Source of the DNA: Candidatus Pantoea deserta
GTDB taxonomy: Bacteria > Pseudomonadota > Gammaproteobacteria > Enterobacterales > Enterobacteriaceae
DNA length: 64,000 nt
Assembly (NCBI RefSeq): GCF_003813865.1
Contig: NZ_RMVG01000015.1
Coordinates: 60,513 to 124,512, forward strand
Direction of reading: 5' to 3'
A model generated the notes under the pieces. The model was not told the DNA's origin and searched no databases. It saw nothing but the letters and a program-made list of their open reading frames with translations. Numbering within the stretch: the first letter of the stretch is position 1; every line of letters starts with the position of its first letter. A program made the translations under genes and the position numbers. Shown in pieces: positions 54,647 to 64,000 of the stretch.

Positions 54647-54998
54647 AGAGAACATTTGCTGCTCAGTACCTTTTGACGTTCTCAGACACTATGCCTTTTT
54701 TGTCACTCATGATGTTGTTCGGGCGAAGGGATGTCAAAGAGTCCCGCTATAACCTGTACTGCGCGGGGTTAGTGGAGTAAAGAGGTTAAGCGCAGAGACT
54801 GCATTTTAAAGACGTGGCGTGACGGTCTTTAAGCAAGCAGAGAGCAAATCAGTATCAGGCGGCAGCGTCTCTTCCCTGAATAACAGGCAAAAAAAGGCGG
54901 GCAATAATTGCCCGCTAACCTCTAGCTTCGGAATTTAATAACTATTTTTATAGGCACATCATCAGAGGGCCAGCGCTCCGGCTGACACAGTGATTCTT
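54647..54998. other. Gap between peptide genes and prx gene, with a duplicate hairpin
   Basis: No gene is supported in these ~350 bases. A second GCGGGCAA-TAA-TTGCCCGC hairpin at 54897-54915 shares its flank CTAAxCT with the hairpin at 54615-54635. The interval may be a decayed third cassette of the peptide locus (inference). The only frame I found is a 29-codon one at 54691-54780 without a good ribosome-binding site. Confidence 0.45.
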
Positions 54999-55733
54999 TT
55001 ACGCTGAAAGCAGGTACTGCTCCAGATCGTCGCTGCCGCCAATATGGCGACCGCCGATAAATACCTGGGGCACCGTGGCGCGACCGGATACGGCGCGCAG
55101 ACTAACGGTGGTGGCGTCCTGACCCAGCACAATCTCTTCAAAAGGCATGTGGTTATCGATCAGCATCTGTTTGGCTTTTGTGCAAAACGGGCAGCCCGGT
55201 TTGGTAAACAGCGAAACGGACTCCTGAACTTTGAATTCGGGCGCCAGATAGCGCAGCAGCGTGTCTGCGTCAGAAACCTCAAAGGGATCGCCCGGCTTAT
55301 TGGGTTCTACAAACATCTTTTCAATCACGCCGTCGCGCACCAGCATGGAGTAACGCCATGAGCGCGCGCCGAAGCCGAGATCGGCTTTTTCGACCAGCAT
55401 CTCCATACCGCGCGTAAAGTCGCCGTTGCCGTCTGGAATAAAGGTGATGTTTTCCGCGCGCTGCTCGGCTTTCCAGGCATTCATGACAAAGGTGTCGTTA
55501 ACCGATACGCAGAGAATAGTGTCCACGCCGTGCTGCGCAAATACGCTGTAAAGCTCGTTGTAACGTGGCAGATGACTCGATGAGCAGGTGGGCGTAAACG
55601 CGCCCGGCAGCGAGAAAACGATAACCGTTTTGTCTTTAAACAGTTCTTCGGTGGTCACATCGACCCAGCGATCGCCCTGACGCGTGTGAAAAATGACCTG
55701 TGGGACAGGCTTACCTTCCTGAGTGGCAAACAT
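54999..55733 (-). CDS. Hybrid peroxiredoxin-glutaredoxin (Prx5-Grx)
   Basis: The 244-residue protein fuses an N-terminal Prx5/AhpC-TSA domain (peroxidatic Cys50 in FTPTCSSSH) to a C-terminal glutaredoxin (CPFC, Cys181/Cys184, in [13 protein letters not shown]). It reduces peroxides using glutathione directly, as described for Haemophilus PGdx-type enzymes. It is divergent from oxyR across the OxyR operator, which indicates OxyR control. E. coli K-12 lacks this gene and has the small RNA oxyS in this place. Gene names pgdx or prx vary, so none is given. Confidence 0.94.
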   Translation of the reverse strand: MFATQEGKPVPQVIFHTRQGDRWVDVTTEELFKDKTVIVFSLPGAFTPTCSSSHLPRYNELYSVFAQHGVDTILCVSVNDTFVMNAWKAEQRAENITFIPDGNGDFTRGMEMLVEKADLGFGARSWRYSMLVRDGVIEKMFVEPNKPGDPFEVSDADTLLRYLAPEFKVQESVSLFTKPGCPFCTKAKQMLIDNHMPFEEIVLGQDATTVSLRAVSGRATVPQVFIGGRHIGGSDDLEQYLLSA

Positions 55734-55790
55734 ATTTTCTCCTTACGCGCGAATCGCCTGAATTTGTTGCGTGCATTATTCTCATCACCG

Positions 55791-55833
55791 CTTGATAGGG
55801 CTAATCGTTCGTTGCTATCCTATCTATCGCCAC
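55791..55833. promoter_or_regulatory. OxyR operator between prx-grx and oxyR
   Basis: GCTTGATAGGG, CTAATCGTTC, TTGCTAT and CTATCGCCA follow in order and spacing as I recall them from the E. coli oxyR-oxyS intergenic site. That site serves OxyR autorepression and oxyS activation. Here it should control oxyR and the peroxiredoxin gene. Confidence 0.7.
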
Positions 55834-55859
55834 GGGCTATCGTGGTCTGGAGGATTACA

Positions 55860-56777
55860 ATGAACATTCGCGATCTTGAATATCTGGTTTCGCTTGCCGA
55901 GCATCGCCATTTCCGCCGCGCGGCGGATGCATGCCACGTCAGCCAGCCGACGCTAAGCGGACAGATCCGCAAGCTGGAAGATGAGCTGGGCGTGATGCTG
56001 CTGGAGCGAACCAGCCGTAAAGTGTTGTTCACCCAGGCGGGTATGCTGCTGGTCGATCAGGCGCGCACCGTGCTGCGGGAAGTGAAAGTCTTAAAAGAGA
56101 TGGCGAGCCAGCAGGGCGAAGCCATGTCCGGTCCGCTGCACATTGGCCTGATCCCGACTACCGGTCCCTATCTGCTGCCGCACATTATTCCCATGCTGCA
56201 CCAGACCTTTCCCAAGCTTGAGATGTATCTGCACGAAGCCCAGACGCAGCAGCTGCTGGCGCAGCTCGACAGCGGCAAGCTAGACTGCGCGATTCTGGCG
56301 CTGGTTAAAGAGAGTGAAGCCTTTATTGAGGTTCCGCTGTTCGACGAGCCGATGAAGCTGGCGATCTACCAGGATCATCCGTGGCACGATCGCGATCGCG
56401 TGCCGATGTCCGATCTGGCGGGTGAAAAGCTGCTGATGCTGGAAGACGGCCACTGTCTGCGCGATCAGGCGATGGGTTTCTGCTTTGAAGCCGGCGCTGA
56501 CGAAGATACTCACTTCCGCGCCACCAGCCTTGAAACGCTGCGCAATATGGTCGCGGCGGGAAGCGGCATCACGCTGCTGCCGGCGCTGGCGGTGCCGCAG
56601 CAGCGCGTGCGCGACGGCGTGTGCTACCTGCCGTGCTATAAGCCTGTGCCGCAGCGCACTATCGCACTGGTTTATCGTCCCGGCTCGCCTCTGCGCAGCC
56701 GCTATGAGCAGCTGGCAGAAGCGATTCGCACGCACATGCAGGGCTATCTCGACACCACGTTAAAACAGGCGGTTTAA
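55860..56777 (+). CDS. oxyR: Hydrogen peroxide sensor OxyR (LysR family)
   Basis: The 305-residue regulator matches E. coli OxyR in length. An N-terminal LysR helix-turn-helix (residues ~16-40, [20 protein letters not shown]) is followed by the sensing domain with redox cysteines exactly at 199 and 208 ([11 protein letters not shown]). Oxidation to a disulfide activates antioxidant genes. GGAGGATT precedes ATG 55860. Its last 18 bases overlap the convergent sthA gene. Confidence 0.98.
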   Translation: MNIRDLEYLVSLAEHRHFRRAADACHVSQPTLSGQIRKLEDELGVMLLERTSRKVLFTQAGMLLVDQARTVLREVKVLKEMASQQGEAMSGPLHIGLIPTTGPYLLPHIIPMLHQTFPKLEMYLHEAQTQQLLAQLDSGKLDCAILALVKESEAFIEVPLFDEPMKLAIYQDHPWHDRDRVPMSDLAGEKLLMLEDGHCLRDQAMGFCFEAGADEDTHFRATSLETLRNMVAAGSGITLLPALAVPQQRVRDGVCYLPCYKPVPQRTIALVYRPGSPLRSRYEQLAEAIRTHMQGYLDTTLKQAV

Positions 56778-58160
56778 GCCGTTCAGCGCGGCCACGCGAT
56801 AGGCTTCGGCCATAGTGGGGTAGTTAAAGGTGGTATTGACGAAGTACTCAATGGTATTGCCACCGTTTTTCTGCTCCATAATCGCCTGGCCGATGTGAAT
56901 GATCTCCGCCGCGCGCTCGCCAAAGCAGTGAATGCCGAGGATCTCTTTGGTTTCGCGATGAAACAGAATCTTCAGACTGCCCACGTTCATACCGACAATC
57001 TGCGCGCGCGCCAGATGCTTAAACTGCGCGCGGCCCACTTCGTAAGGCACCTTCATCGCCGTCAGCTGCTGTTCGGTTTTCCCCACCGAGCTGATTTCCG
57101 GAATGGTATAGATACCGGTCGGAATATCTTCCACCAGATGCGCGCTGGCTTCGCCTTTAATAATCGCCTGTGCGGCGATGCGCCCCTGATCGTAAGCGGC
57201 TGAGGCCAGGCTCGGATAGCCGATCACGTCGCCGACCGCATAGATGTGCGGCTGCGCGGTCTGATACATGCTGTTTACCTTCAGCAAACCGCGGCCGTCC
57301 GCTTCCAGCCCAACATTCTCCAGCGCCAGCGAATCGGTGTTGCCGGTTCGGCCATTTGCATAGAGCAGGCAGTCGGCTTTGACCTTTTTGCCCGACTTCA
57401 GGTGCATAATGACGCCGTCCTCGACGCCTTCTATCTTCTCGAACTCTTCGTTGTGACGAATCACCACGCCGCTGTTCCAGAAGTGGTAAGAGAGCGAGTC
57501 CGACATCTCCTGATCGAGAAACGCCAGCAGGCGGTCACGGGTGTTGATCAGATCGACCTTGACGTTCAGCCCACGAAAAATCGACGCGTACTCGCAGCCG
57601 ATAACGCCCGCGCCATAGATAATGACGTGGCCCGGTTCGTGATGCAGGTTAAGGATAGAGTCGGAGTCATAAATGCGAGGATGGGTAAAATCGACGTCAG
57701 CCGGATGATAGGGACGCGAGCCGCAGGCGATAACGAATTTCTCTGCCGTCAGCTGCTCGCGCGTGCCGTCATAGTGCTCAACTTCGATGGTATTGGCGTC
57801 GACAAAATGCGCGTTGCCCTGAAACAGCTCGCAGCGGTTGCGCTCGTAAAACCCCTGACGCATCGCGGTCTGCTGGCTAATCACGTTTTCCGTGTGGTTA
57901 AGAATGTCAGCGAATGAAGAGCGCAGAAGGCGAGTGTGGTCGCTGTAAAGCGGGTTTTGGTTAAATTCGATGATGCGACTGACTGCATGGCGAAGCGCTT
58001 TGGAAGGGATGGTACCCCAGTGTGTACAACCGCCGCCGATGTTGTGGTAGCGTTCGATCACTGCGATGCGCGCTCCCTGTTTCACCAGGCCCATGGCTGC
58101 ACCTTCACCTCCAGGACCGGAGCCAATCACGATGGCATCGTAATCGTAAGACTTTTGCAT
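56760..58160 (-). CDS. sthA: Soluble pyridine nucleotide transhydrogenase
   Basis: The 466-residue flavoprotein interconverts NADPH and NADH. The FAD-binding motif is [14 protein letters not shown] at residues 9-22, and the [10 protein letters not shown] region holds one Cys where lipoamide dehydrogenases have a redox pair. NAD(P) binding is at [17 protein letters not shown]. Length equals E. coli SthA. The open frame continues to 58187, but ATG 58160 ([14 protein letters not shown]) is the family start. It is convergent and overlapping with oxyR, divergent from fabR. Confidence 0.97.
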   Translation of the reverse strand: MQKSYDYDAIVIGSGPGGEGAAMGLVKQGARIAVIERYHNIGGGCTHWGTIPSKALRHAVSRIIEFNQNPLYSDHTRLLRSSFADILNHTENVISQQTAMRQGFYERNRCELFQGNAHFVDANTIEVEHYDGTREQLTAEKFVIACGSRPYHPADVDFTHPRIYDSDSILNLHHEPGHVIIYGAGVIGCEYASIFRGLNVKVDLINTRDRLLAFLDQEMSDSLSYHFWNSGVVIRHNEEFEKIEGVEDGVIMHLKSGKKVKADCLLYANGRTGNTDSLALENVGLEADGRGLLKVNSMYQTAQPHIYAVGDVIGYPSLASAAYDQGRIAAQAIIKGEASAHLVEDIPTGIYTIPEISSVGKTEQQLTAMKVPYEVGRAQFKHLARAQIVGMNVGSLKILFHRETKEILGIHCFGERAAEIIHIGQAIMEQKNGGNTIEYFVNTTFNYPTMAEAYRVAALNGLNRLF

Positions 58161-58353
58161 ACCAGTACGTCCTATGTTTCTATACATTTTTACAACGAGA
58201 TTCTAACATCTCGCCGCGCACATCTACATTCTAACAGTGAAATTCCCGCCATTTTGGCAAAGCGTGAGGTTCACAGGCAGTCACAAACTTTGCCCTTATG
58301 TACGCTGAAAAGTTTGTTATAGTGCCTCTTCAACTTGTCACAAGGCAGAGAGA

Positions 58354-58998
58354 ATGGGCGTCAGAGCGCAACAGAAGGAACGTACAAGGCGTACGCTGAT
58401 CGAGGCGGCATTTAGCCAGCTCAGCGCTGAACGCAGTTTTGCCAGTTTGAGTTTGCGCGAGGTCGCCAGGGAAGCCGGTATCGCGCCCACCTCTTTTTAT
58501 CGCCATTTTAAAGATGTTGATGAACTCGGTCTGACCATGGTCGATGAGAGCGGACTGATGCTGCGCCAGCTAATGCGCCAGGCGCGCCAGCGTATCGCCA
58601 AGGGCGGCAGCATTATCAAAACGTCGGTCTCTACCTTTATGGAGTTCATCGGCAACAATCCCAACGCCTTTCGGCTGCTGCTGCGTGAGCGCTCCGGCAC
58701 CTCCGCGGCGTTCCGCGCCGCCGTCGCGCGTGAAATCCAGCACTTTATCGCCGAACTGGCCGACTACCTTGAAGTCGAAAATCGCATGCCGCGCAGCTTT
58801 ACCGAGGCGCAGGCAGAAGCGATGGTCACCATTGTATTCAGCGCAGGCGCGGAAGCGCTGGACGTGGATATTGAGCAACGTCGCAAGCTGGAAGATCGTC
58901 TGGTATTACAGCTGCGTATGATTGCCAAAGGTGCTTATTACTGGTATCGCCGCGAGCAGGAACGTCTGGCGGTTACCCTGGAAAAACCCGAAGAGTAA
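58354..58998 (+). CDS. fabR: Fatty acid biosynthesis repressor FabR (TetR family)
   Basis: The 214-residue TetR-type regulator balances unsaturated and saturated fatty acids by controlling fabA and fabB. The N-terminal helix-turn-helix is [20 protein letters not shown] (residues ~36-55). The ligand domain is nearly as in E. coli FabR ([21 protein letters not shown]). An AAGGCAGAG box precedes ATG 58354. The 17-base gap to yijD suggests an operon, as in E. coli. Confidence 0.97.
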   Translation: MGVRAQQKERTRRTLIEAAFSQLSAERSFASLSLREVAREAGIAPTSFYRHFKDVDELGLTMVDESGLMLRQLMRQARQRIAKGGSIIKTSVSTFMEFIGNNPNAFRLLLRERSGTSAAFRAAVAREIQHFIAELADYLEVENRMPRSFTEAQAEAMVTIVFSAGAEALDVDIEQRRKLEDRLVLQLRMIAKGAYYWYRREQERLAVTLEKPEE

Positions 58999-59015
58999 AC
59001 GATAAGGATAATGCT

Positions 59016-59372
59016 ATGACACAACCGACATCGCGCGACAGAGGCACGCTGCTGCTGGCTTTTATTACTGGCCTGGCGATTAACGGCTCATTTTCTGTGC
59101 TGTTCAGCACCTTTGTGCCCTTCTCCATCTTCCCGATCATCGCGCTGGGCCTGGCGGTCTGGAGCCTGCACCAGCGTTATCTCAACCGCAACATGCCGGA
59201 TGGCATGCCAGGTTTGGCCGCCGCGTTTTTCCTGCTGGGGATCCTGGTGTATAGCGCGCTGGTGCGTGCCGAGTATCCGGATATTGGCTCTAACTTTATT
59301 CCGACGCTGCTGATGGTGGCGCTGGTATTCTGGATTGGCCTGAAGATTAAGCGTCGTAAAAACAACGATTAA
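59016..59372 (+). CDS. yijD: Inner membrane protein YijD (DUF1422)
   Basis: The 118-residue protein has four hydrophobic segments (approximately residues 10-30, 32-50, 61-83 and 92-110) and a basic C terminus KIKRRKNND. It matches E. coli YijD in length and context behind fabR. Function is unknown; a link to membrane lipid physiology is suggested only by the shared operon. AAGGAT precedes the start at 7 bases. Confidence 0.94.
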   Translation: MTQPTSRDRGTLLLAFITGLAINGSFSVLFSTFVPFSIFPIIALGLAVWSLHQRYLNRNMPDGMPGLAAAFFLLGILVYSALVRAEYPDIGSNFIPTLLMVALVFWIGLKIKRRKNND

Positions 59373-59489
59373 GGGAAAGCGCGGTCGCTGAAGAGGCTAA
59401 CGCCTCAGGGCGCGAGGAGCAAAGCGTCCAGGCCAGCGACATTAGCGCCAGCGCGTTTTTGCGTGGCGCAGCGCGCGGGTCTCTCTGCG

Positions 59490-59518
59490 GACGCGCCTCA
59501 GCGACGGGGCGCGTCTTT
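59490..59518 (+). terminator. Probable fabR-yijD terminator
   Basis: Arms GACGCGCC / GGCGCGTC with a 10-base loop are followed by TTTG, 117 bases after the yijD stop. The rest of the 242-base gap is GC-rich with no gene seen. Confidence 0.45.
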
Positions 59519-59614
59519 GCGTGGGGTCAGGCGAGCAGCGAGGCATTGAGCAATGTTGCGATCGGACCGCGCCGCCTGCGTATCACCTGACAGCAGCCGA
59601 CGCTGCGCTGCTGG

Positions 59615-60721
59615 TTAGTTAGCTTTCCGCGTCAGCCACACGCCGCACTCCATATGGTGCGTGTAGGGGAACTGATCGAACAGGGCCAGACGAGATACGT
59701 CATGCGTCTGCGCCAGCGTTAGCAGGTTCTGGCACAGCGTCTCAGGATTACAGGAGATATAAAGGATGCGCGGATAGGCCTGCACCATCTTCACCGTCTC
59801 ATCATCCAGCCCGCTGCGCGGGGGATCGACAAAAATGGTTTCACACTCATAGCTCTTCAGATCGATGCCCTGTAGACGGTTAAAGCTGCGCACGCCGTTC
59901 ATCGCCTGGGTAAACTCTTCCGCCGCCATGCGGATGATCTGCACGTTATCGATCTGGTTAGCCTCGATATTGAACTGAGCTGCCGCTACGGATGGTTTGG
60001 CGATTTCCGTCGCCAGTACGCGGCGGAAGTTACGCGCCAGCGCCAGCGAAAAGTTGCCGTTGCCGCAGTAAAGCTCCAGCAGATCGCCGCGCGCGCCTTT
60101 CGTCACGTCCAGCGCCCACTCCAGCATCTGAATATTCATCGCCGCGTTGGGCTGGGTAAAGCTGTTCTCAACCTGGCGATAAATCATCTCGCGGCCCGCC
60201 ACCGGCAGGCGCTCGTCGATAAAGTCCCGATCGAGGCAGATTTTGGTTTTGGTGGCGCGGCCAATCAGCTGCACCGCATAGCCCTGGGCGCGCAGCGCGT
60301 CGCGTAATGCGCCTGCCGCTTCCGTCCAGTCCGCCTCCAGTTTGCGATGGTAAAGCTGCGAGATAACAATCTCGTTGCTCATCGTCGAGAGATAATCGAT
60401 CTGGAACAGCTTATGGCGCAGCACGCGGTTATCGCGGATGGCGTCGATCATTTTCGGCATCAGCGCGTTGATCAGTTCGCTGGCGGCAGGGAAGCGATCA
60501 ACCCGAATACGCTGGCGCGTCTCCTGATCGAAGATGATGTGATAAAGATCGTCACCGTCGTGCCAGAGACGAAATTCCGCGCGCATGCGGTAGTGGCTGA
60601 CCGGCGAACGAAACACCTCCACGTCAGGCGCGGCGAACGGCGTCATCATCGTCTGTAAACGGCTGACTTTCTCGGCCAGTTGCGCGTCATACTGTTCGGT
60701 CGGGAGATGTTCGGGTGTCAT
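59615..60721 (-). CDS. trmA: tRNA (uracil-5-)-methyltransferase TrmA
   Basis: The 368-residue SAM-dependent enzyme makes ribothymidine at position 54 of tRNA and also methylates tmRNA. The SAM motif is [18 protein letters not shown]. The nucleophilic Cys lies in [14 protein letters not shown], and the catalytic Glu in HHMECGVW. The N-terminal [19 protein letters not shown] matches E. coli TrmA and sets ATG 60721. It is divergent from btuB. Confidence 0.97.
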   Translation of the reverse strand: MTPEHLPTEQYDAQLAEKVSRLQTMMTPFAAPDVEVFRSPVSHYRMRAEFRLWHDGDDLYHIIFDQETRQRIRVDRFPAASELINALMPKMIDAIRDNRVLRHKLFQIDYLSTMSNEIVISQLYHRKLEADWTEAAGALRDALRAQGYAVQLIGRATKTKICLDRDFIDERLPVAGREMIYRQVENSFTQPNAAMNIQMLEWALDVTKGARGDLLELYCGNGNFSLALARNFRRVLATEIAKPSVAAAQFNIEANQIDNVQIIRMAAEEFTQAMNGVRSFNRLQGIDLKSYECETIFVDPPRSGLDDETVKMVQAYPRILYISCNPETLCQNLLTLAQTHDVSRLALFDQFPYTHHMECGVWLTRKAN

Positions 60722-60813
60722 GATCAATCCTGGTTAATAGCAAACTTGCCGGGCGATTGTAGGCATTCACCTCGCGATGTCCAGTCCCGCGCGCATCGGC
60801 AGGTATGGCTATC

Positions 60814-60841
60814 TGGACATCCGTTATGACTCCTGTAGACT
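60814..60841 (+). promoter_or_regulatory. Putative btuB promoter
   Basis: TGGACA (60814-60819) and TAGACT (60836-60841) are spaced 16 bases. The predicted start falls just before the riboswitch. A 9-base inverted repeat GATGTCCAG (60776-60784) / CTGGACATC (60813-60821) overlaps the -35. Confidence 0.45.
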
Positions 60842-60848
60842 GCCTGCG

Positions 60849-61080
60849 CCGGTCTCAGCCTTGAGCTAACAGGGAATCCAGTGCAAATCTGGAGCTGACG
60901 CGCAGCGGTAAGGAATGTCGTGGCGATCGCCTTGCAGACACTGTCCATCCGGATGGGAAGTCTTCGTCATTTATGGTTCCCAGCCCGAAGACCTGCCGGT
61001 GTGACGTCGCAACTCGTACGATCATCGCGTGCTATCGATCGTATGCCTGCGGCATCCTGCTTCGTCTTTTGGATGCTGAT
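60849..61080 (+). ncRNA. Adenosylcobalamin riboswitch (btuB leader)
   Basis: The leader carries the conserved segments of the E. coli btuB riboswitch in order: AGGGAATCCAGTGCAAATCT, GGAGCTGACGCGCAGCGGTA, then the B12 box AGCCCGAAGACCTGCCGG. The expression platform pairs GCATCC (61052-61057) with GGATGC (61071-61076), which contains the ribosome-binding site. Adenosylcobalamin binding is expected to block btuB translation. Confidence 0.95.
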
Positions 61081-61084
61081 AAAA

Positions 61085-62965
61085 ATGAAAATAGACTCCG
61101 CTTCGCTGTTGGCGCTTAGCGCAACGGCGCTTGCTCTCTGGGCGCAACCGGGTTTCGCTCAGAATAATGATGATACGCAAGTTGTCACCGCTAACCGCTT
61201 CGCCCAGCCGGTCTCATCGGTGCTGGCGCCTGCCACCGTTGTGACCCGCGACCAGATTGACCGTTGGCAGGCGAAAAGCCTGACCGATGTGATGCGCCGC
61301 CTGCCTGGCGTCGATGTGGCGCAGAATGGCGGCCTGGGGCAGAGCAGCTCGCTGTTTATTCGCGGCACCAACTCCAGCCACGTTTTGATTCTGATTGACG
61401 GTATTCGCCTTAATCAGGCGGGCATTTCTGGATCCTCCGATCTCAGCCAGATCCCGCTTTCGCTGGTGCAGCGTATCGAATATATCCGCGGCGCGCGCTC
61501 GGCGGTTTATGGCTCGGATGCGATTGGCGGCGTGGTCAATATCATCACCGGACGGGCGCAGCCGGGCACAACGCTCACAGCGGGCATCGGCTCGAAAGGC
61601 TATCAGTCTTACGACGGTTCCACGCAGCAAAGGCTGGGCGACGCGACAACGCTCACGCTGGCCGGTAACTATACCTATACGCGCGGCTTCGACGTGGGCG
61701 CAGGCTATCCCAATGATTATGGTCCGGCGCAGCCTGATCGGGACGGCTTTATGAGCAAAACCCTGTACGGCAATCTGGAACATCAGTTCAGCGATGAGCT
61801 AAGCGGATTCGTGCGCGGCTACGGCTTTGATAACCGCACAGCCTATGACGGCTCTTATAGCTATGATGACAGCTATACCCGTATTGTGGGTCTGGCAGAT
61901 ACGCGTCAACTCTATAGCCAGACGTGGGATACCGGCCTGCGCTTCAACCGTGGCATCTATTCGACGCAGCTGATCGCCAGCTATGGCCGCACCAAAGATA
62001 TTAACTATGATCCGCGCAACGGCCTTTATGGCGCGGCTTCCACCTTTGATGACATCACCCAGTACAACCTGCAATGGGGCAACACCCTCCAGGCTGGGCA
62101 GGGCACGATCAGCGGCGGGGTCGACTGGCAAAAAGAGACCACCGAACCAGGCACTAATTATCTGGCGGACGGCTATGAGCAGCGCAATACCGGCATCTAT
62201 CTCACCGGGCAGCAGCAGCTAGGCAGCGTCACCTTAGAAGGCGCGGTGCGCGGCGACGATAATAACCAGTTCGGCTGGCATAATACCTGGCAGACTGCGG
62301 CGTCATGGGAATTTACTTCTGGCTATCATGTTTTCGCTTCCTACGGCACGGCCTTTAAAGCGCCGAACCTGTCTCAGGTGTACAGCGCGAACTATGGCAA
62401 CCCGGACCTCGATCCAGAAAAGAGTAAGCAGTGGGAAGGGGGCTTTGACGGCTTAACCGGACCCGTAAGCTGGCGCGTCTCTGGTTATCGCAATGACATT
62501 GACAACCTGATTGACAGCGATCCGCAGACCTATCGCTACTTTAATATCAGCAAGGCGCGTATCAAAGGCGTAGAGGCAACCGCTTCATTCGATACCGGTC
62601 CGCTGAGTCATCAGGTCTCTTATGATTATGTCGACGCGCGCGATGGGGAGACCGATCAACAGCTGGTGCGCCGTGCAAAACAGCAGGTTAAGTATCAGCT
62701 CGACTGGACTCTGTATGAACTCGACTGGTCGGTAACCTGGCACTATCTGGGGGACCGCTATGATACTGACTACAACAGCTACCCGACTCGCCGCGTAAAA
62801 CTGGGCGGGGTGAGCCTGTGGGATCTCGCGGTATCGTATCCGGTCACATCTCAGCTGACGGTTCGTGGTAGAATTGCCAACCTGTTTGATAAAGACTACG
62901 AGACAGCGTATGGCTATCAGACTCCAGGAACGGAGTATTACCTCAGCGCCAGCTACAGCTTCTAA
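61085..62965 (+). CDS. btuB: Vitamin B12 outer membrane receptor BtuB
   Basis: The 626-residue TonB-dependent receptor imports cobalamin. A signal peptide is cleaved around residue 26 (PGFAQ). The Ton box DDTQVVTA is at about 29-36. The plug domain has [12 protein letters not shown] and the calcium-loop region. A 22-strand barrel ends in YYLSASYSF. It is slightly longer than E. coli BtuB (614), mainly in extracellular loops such as [17 protein letters not shown] 61085 follows the riboswitch-sequestered GGATG box. Its 3' end overlaps murI by 56 bases. Confidence 0.97.
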   Translation: MKIDSASLLALSATALALWAQPGFAQNNDDTQVVTANRFAQPVSSVLAPATVVTRDQIDRWQAKSLTDVMRRLPGVDVAQNGGLGQSSSLFIRGTNSSHVLILIDGIRLNQAGISGSSDLSQIPLSLVQRIEYIRGARSAVYGSDAIGGVVNIITGRAQPGTTLTAGIGSKGYQSYDGSTQQRLGDATTLTLAGNYTYTRGFDVGAGYPNDYGPAQPDRDGFMSKTLYGNLEHQFSDELSGFVRGYGFDNRTAYDGSYSYDDSYTRIVGLADTRQLYSQTWDTGLRFNRGIYSTQLIASYGRTKDINYDPRNGLYGAASTFDDITQYNLQWGNTLQAGQGTISGGVDWQKETTEPGTNYLADGYEQRNTGIYLTGQQQLGSVTLEGAVRGDDNNQFGWHNTWQTAASWEFTSGYHVFASYGTAFKAPNLSQVYSANYGNPDLDPEKSKQWEGGFDGLTGPVSWRVSGYRNDIDNLIDSDPQTYRYFNISKARIKGVEATASFDTGPLSHQVSYDYVDARDGETDQQLVRRAKQQVKYQLDWTLYELDWSVTWHYLGDRYDTDYNSYPTRRVKLGGVSLWDLAVSYPVTSQLTVRGRIANLFDKDYETAYGYQTPGTEYYLSASYSF

Positions 62966-63761
62966 TCTGCGCCCCACCGTGCTGGTTTTTGACTCCGGCG
63001 TGGGCGGGCTATCTGTCTATGATGAGGTCCGGCAGCTCCTGCCGGACCTGCACTATCTCTACGCGTTTGATAATGCCGGCTTTCCCTACGGTGAAAAGAC
63101 GGAAGCCTTTATCGTCGATCGCGTCGTCGAGATCGTCGGCGCGATTGCCAGCCGTCATCCGCTTTCTCTCTGCATCATCGCCTGTAATACCGCCAGCACG
63201 GTGTCTTTACCAGCGCTGCGCGCGCGCTTCGACTTCCCTGTCGTGGGGGTAGTGCCGGCAATTAAACCTGCGGCGCGACTGACGCGTAACGGCGTGGTAG
63301 GCCTGCTGGCGACGCGCGCGACGGTACGCCGTCCATATACCCACGAGCTGGTGGCCCAGTTCGCCACCTCTTGCCGCATCGCTATGCTCGGCTCGGCAGA
63401 GCTGGTCGAGCTGGCCGAGCAGAAACTGCATGGCGAGGCCATTGCCTTAGAGGATGTGCGGCGCATTGTGCTGCCCTGGCTGCGGATGGCCGAGCCGCCG
63501 GATACGGTGGTGCTGGGCTGCACGCACTTTCCTTTACTGCGCGACGAGTTGCAGCAGGTTCTGCCTGAGGGGACGCGGTTGATCGATTCGGGGGCGGCGA
63601 TAGCGCGCAGGACGGCCTGGCTGCTTGAGCATGAGGCGCCCAGAGTACAGTCTTCGCAGGCTAACTGTGCGTTTTGTACTGAGTTAAACAGCGAAGCGCT
63701 GCAATTATCGCCGGTTTTACAGCGTTATGGCTTCCCGTCGCTGGAAAAAGTGGCAGTTTAG
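62910..63761 (+). CDS. murI: Glutamate racemase
   Basis: The 283-residue enzyme supplies D-glutamate for peptidoglycan. It has two catalytic cysteines in [12 protein letters not shown] and LGCTHFPLL, and the substrate motif [14 protein letters not shown]. The N-terminal ~20 residues are poorly conserved, typical for enteric MurI regulated by UDP-MurNAc-alanine. ATG 62910 lies inside btuB in another frame, giving a 56-base overlap like that in E. coli. The rRNA operon promoters follow. Confidence 0.95.
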   Translation: MAIRLQERSITSAPATASNLRPTVLVFDSGVGGLSVYDEVRQLLPDLHYLYAFDNAGFPYGEKTEAFIVDRVVEIVGAIASRHPLSLCIIACNTASTVSLPALRARFDFPVVGVVPAIKPAARLTRNGVVGLLATRATVRRPYTHELVAQFATSCRIAMLGSAELVELAEQKLHGEAIALEDVRRIVLPWLRMAEPPDTVVLGCTHFPLLRDELQQVLPEGTRLIDSGAAIARRTAWLLEHEAPRVQSSQANCAFCTELNSEALQLSPVLQRYGFPSLEKVAV

Positions 63762-63782
63762 GGTGGTTTTGCTGAAAAAAAC

Positions 63783-63849
63783 GACACTCAGAAATTAATT
63801 TGAAATTAGCGCTTGTCAGCGGAAAAGAACTCCCTATAATGCGCCTCCA
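63783..63849 (+). promoter_or_regulatory. rrn P1 promoter with UP element
   Basis: TTGTCA (63813-63818) and TATAAT (63835-63840) with a 16-base spacer are followed by the GCGCCTCC discriminator and ACTGACACGG start region, as in E. coli rrn P1. AT-rich UP-like DNA precedes. The likely start base is near 63849. Confidence 0.9.
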
Positions 63850-63933
63850 CTGACACGGCACAACGGCTTACGGAATGCGGTGTTAAGTGAGATTCGACAA
63901 GGTTCGAATCGTCAGGAAAGCAAAAATAAATGC

Positions 63934-63961
63934 TTGACTGATAAAGCGGAAAGCGTAATAT
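63934..63961 (+). promoter_or_regulatory. rrn P2 promoter
   Basis: TTGACT (63934-63939) and TAATAT (63956-63961) with a 16-base spacer lie about 120 bases after P1, the normal P1-P2 spacing of enteric rrn operons. Confidence 0.85.
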
Positions 63962-64000
63962 ACGCAGCCCGCGCCGCTGAATAATCGCGGCATGCTCTTT
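63962..64000 (+). promoter_or_regulatory. Start of rrn leader with partial boxA
   Basis: The window ends in TGCTCTTT (63993-64000), the first eight bases of boxA (TGCTCTTTAACA), the antitermination site upstream of 16S rRNA. The 16S gene itself is beyond the window. Confidence 0.75.

Noticed and set aside
54691..54780. 29-codon frame that could encode an immunity peptide
   Set aside because: No Shine-Dalgarno sequence, no hydrophobic pattern typical of microcin immunity proteins over its length, and no supporting conservation that I can see.
54647..54998. tRNA or small RNA gene in the gap after the peptide genes
   Set aside because: No cloverleaf arms, no promoter-terminator pair of suitable spacing, and no familiar small RNA sequence was found.

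Overview
The window reads as a chromosomal segment of an Enterobacterales bacterium, most likely an Erwiniaceae member (Pantoea, Mixta or Erwinia-like). This rests on gene content and order read by eye, not on a search. Most proteins align closely, from memory, with E. coli K-12 proteins, and several E. coli neighbourhoods are kept: yhjY/tag; xylAB/xylFGHR; fdhD/fdoGHI-fdhE; mtlADR-yibL; ppc/argE/argCBH; and oxyR/sthA/fabR-yijD/trmA/btuB-murI-rrn. Traits unlike E. coli K-12 are a kguEKT-ghrB operon with PtxS, an argG inside the arginine cluster, and a Prx-Grx hybrid gene where E. coli has oxyS. The sequence is GC-rich except for an AT-rich stretch at about 53.6-55.0 kb.

Layout. 0-4 kb: MocR-type regulator, prlF-yhaV toxin-antitoxin pair with a large operator-like dyad, avtA. 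4-9 kb: 2-ketogluconate operon kguE-kguK-kguT-ghrB (minus strand) with its PtxS repressor gene and a perfect PtxS-like palindrome. 9-16 kb: an orphan LacI regulator, yiaD, tag, yhjY-like, an unknown membrane protein, dnaT-dnaC and a ROK regulator. 16-24 kb: the complete xylose system. 24-27 kb: isochorismatase-like hydrolase, DJ-1/AraC regulator, wecH. 27-30 kb: glyQS, yibF. 30-37 kb: formate dehydrogenase-O (fdoGHI), fdhE and fdhD; FdoG carries cysteine where E. coli has selenocysteine. 37-44 kb: sodA, a VirK/YbjX-family gene, yibL and mtlADR with a four-site CRP array. 44-54 kb: yiaF, ppc, argE and argCBGH. 53.6-55.0 kb: AT-rich insertion with two tandem genes for glycine-rich peptides with microcin-like double-glycine leaders. 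55-64 kb: Prx-Grx/oxyR, sthA, fabR-yijD, trmA, a cobalamin riboswitch with btuB, murI, and the P1/P2 promoters and leader start of a ribosomal RNA operon.

How the parts work together. The kgu and xyl modules import sugars or sugar acids, convert them and control their own expression. Mannitol uptake and oxidation are under CRP. The fdo/fdh genes encode a periplasmic formate oxidase with two maturation factors. argECBGH encodes arginine synthesis from N-acetylglutamate except for steps encoded elsewhere. The oxyR region pairs a peroxide sensor with a thiol peroxidase.

The most novel element is the pair of small genes at 53852-54184 and 54236-54571. They look like a two-gene class II microcin-like locus with no exporter or immunity gene recognised in this window.
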